From Bradyrhizobium archetypum (GTDB taxonomy: Bacteria > Pseudomonadota > Alphaproteobacteria > Rhizobiales > Xanthobacteraceae): a DNA stretch of 64,000 bases. The stretch lies in contig NZ_JAAVLW010000002.1 of assembly GCF_013114835.1 (NCBI RefSeq), positions 682,001 through 746,000 on the forward strand, given 5' to 3'. Of the stretch, positions 63,488-64,000 are shown in pieces. Under the pieces are notes generated by a model that did no database searches, was not told the origin of the DNA, and saw nothing but the letters and a program-made list of their open reading frames with translations. The position numbers were made by a program, and so were the translations under genes. Each line of letters begins with the position of its first letter. Within the stretch, counting starts at the first letter, position 1.

Positions 63488-64000
63488 TCACGCTTCGTCC
63501 AGCGAAGCCAGCAAACGGTCGATCAGCGCCTGCGAGGCGCCCTGATAGGCCATCGGCTCGAAAAGTTCAGCGATTTCATCAGTGCCGAGCCGCGCGGTAA
63601 TTTTCGAATCCGCGGCGAGCACCTCGCGCAGATGCTTCTTGTCCTTGACCGCCTGCTTGCTCGCGGCCTCGACCAGGTGATGCGCGTCGCTCTTGCCGAT
63701 CTTTTCGGCGAGCCGCATTGCCACCGCTTCCGCCATGATCAGCCCGTCGGTCGCGCCGAGATTTTTGCGCATGCGCGCGGCGTCGACTTCCAACCCTTCG
63801 GCGATATCGACGATCGCGGCGAGCGCGCCCGAGGTGACAAGCATCAGCGTCGGCAGCGTCGGCCATTCGGCGTGCCAGGGGCCGGCGCTGCGCTCGTGCT
63901 CCTGCACCTGAGCAGCAAATATCGTCGCGGCGAGATTGGGGGCCATGGCGGCCGCGGCAAGCGCGCTGGCCGCCGCCACAGGATTGCGCTTGTGCGGCAT
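63488..64000 (-). CDS. pcaB: 3-carboxy-cis,cis-muconate cycloisomerase, C-terminal part (5' end outside window)
   Basis: 170 C-terminal residues of a fumarase/aspartase-superfamily enzyme that closes 3-carboxymuconate to 4-carboxymuconolactone. The superfamily signature MPHKRNPVAAASAL lies at the window edge, and QEHERSAGPWHAEWPTLP is typical of PcaB. The N-terminal two thirds lie beyond base 64000. The gene order pcaB-pcaD-pcaC supports a protocatechuate operon. Confidence 0.95.
   Translation of the reverse strand: MPHKRNPVAAASALAAAAMAPNLAATIFAAQVQEHERSAGPWHAEWPTLPTLMLVTSGALAAIVDIAEGLEVDAARMRKNLGATDGLIMAEAVAMRLAEKIGKSDAHHLVEAASKQAVKDKKHLREVLAADSKITARLGTDEIAELFEPMAYQGASQALIDRLLASLDEA

Overview
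The window looks like a chromosomal, housekeeping-dominated stretch from an alphaproteobacterium of the order Rhizobiales, most probably Bradyrhizobium or a close relative. The reasons are high GC, an F1-ATPase zeta inhibitor, purS/purQ/purL with bolA and grxD nearby, many multidomain kinases, a five-gene liv transporter, a protocatechuate (pca) cluster, and several families of dispersed palindromic intergenic repeats of the kind common in that genus. This assignment is inferred from gene content, not from a database match. No tRNA, rRNA, CRISPR array, insertion sequence or prophage was recognised.

Layout: 0-3 kb holds the end of a nitrate/cyanate-type ABC ATPase, cyanase, an isocitrate lyase/PEP mutase-family enzyme and a divergent LysR regulator. 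3-11.5 kb holds the F1-ATPase zeta inhibitor and the purine genes purC, purS, purQ and purL, with a CorA channel, a TctC/Bug binding protein, a Gly-rich secreted protein and a thioesterase between them. 11.5-19.6 kb holds an acyltransferase, DUF1328, DUF427, bolA, an LtrA-like membrane protein, the ergothioneine genes egtB-egtD, grxD and a macrodomain gene. 19.6-25.5 kb holds two tandem serine hydrolases and divergent GH1 and GH17 glycosidase-type genes. 25.5-33.2 kb holds a threonine aldolase, rpsD, an acyltransferase-fold protein, an HpcH-type aldolase, murI, a cupredoxin with an FTR1 iron permease, and purB.

33.3-34.7 kb is a patch of gene decay: a LuxR-type remnant and another gene joined head to head, followed by a gene with three single-base frameshifts. 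34.8-43.9 kb holds a TetR gene with a palindromic operator, a third serine hydrolase, a metallophosphatase plus kinase/universal-stress pair behind a FixK/FNR-type box, an FAD monooxygenase, rpe, and an EF-hand gene behind a sigma-54 promoter. 43.9-56.3 kb holds a DmpA-type peptidase and a signalling cluster: a MASE4 hybrid kinase, a lone receiver, a receiver-HWE kinase, and a soluble kinase of about 2,100 residues with eleven 92-residue HAMP repeats. 56.3-61.6 kb is a complete livHMGFK transporter. 61.8-64 kb holds a tiny Pro/Gly/Gln protein and pcaC, pcaD and the start-side-truncated pcaB.

A regulatory theme runs through the window. Sites matching the alphaproteobacterial general-stress sigma factor (EcfG) pattern GGAAC-N16-CGTT lie upstream of egtB and DUF1328, with weaker versions before a secreted protein and the giant kinase. 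A FixK/FNR-type box and a sigma-54 promoter mark two further genes of unknown role. Together the accessory genes read as a stress, low-oxygen and osmotic-signalling layer spread among core purine, translation and catabolic genes.
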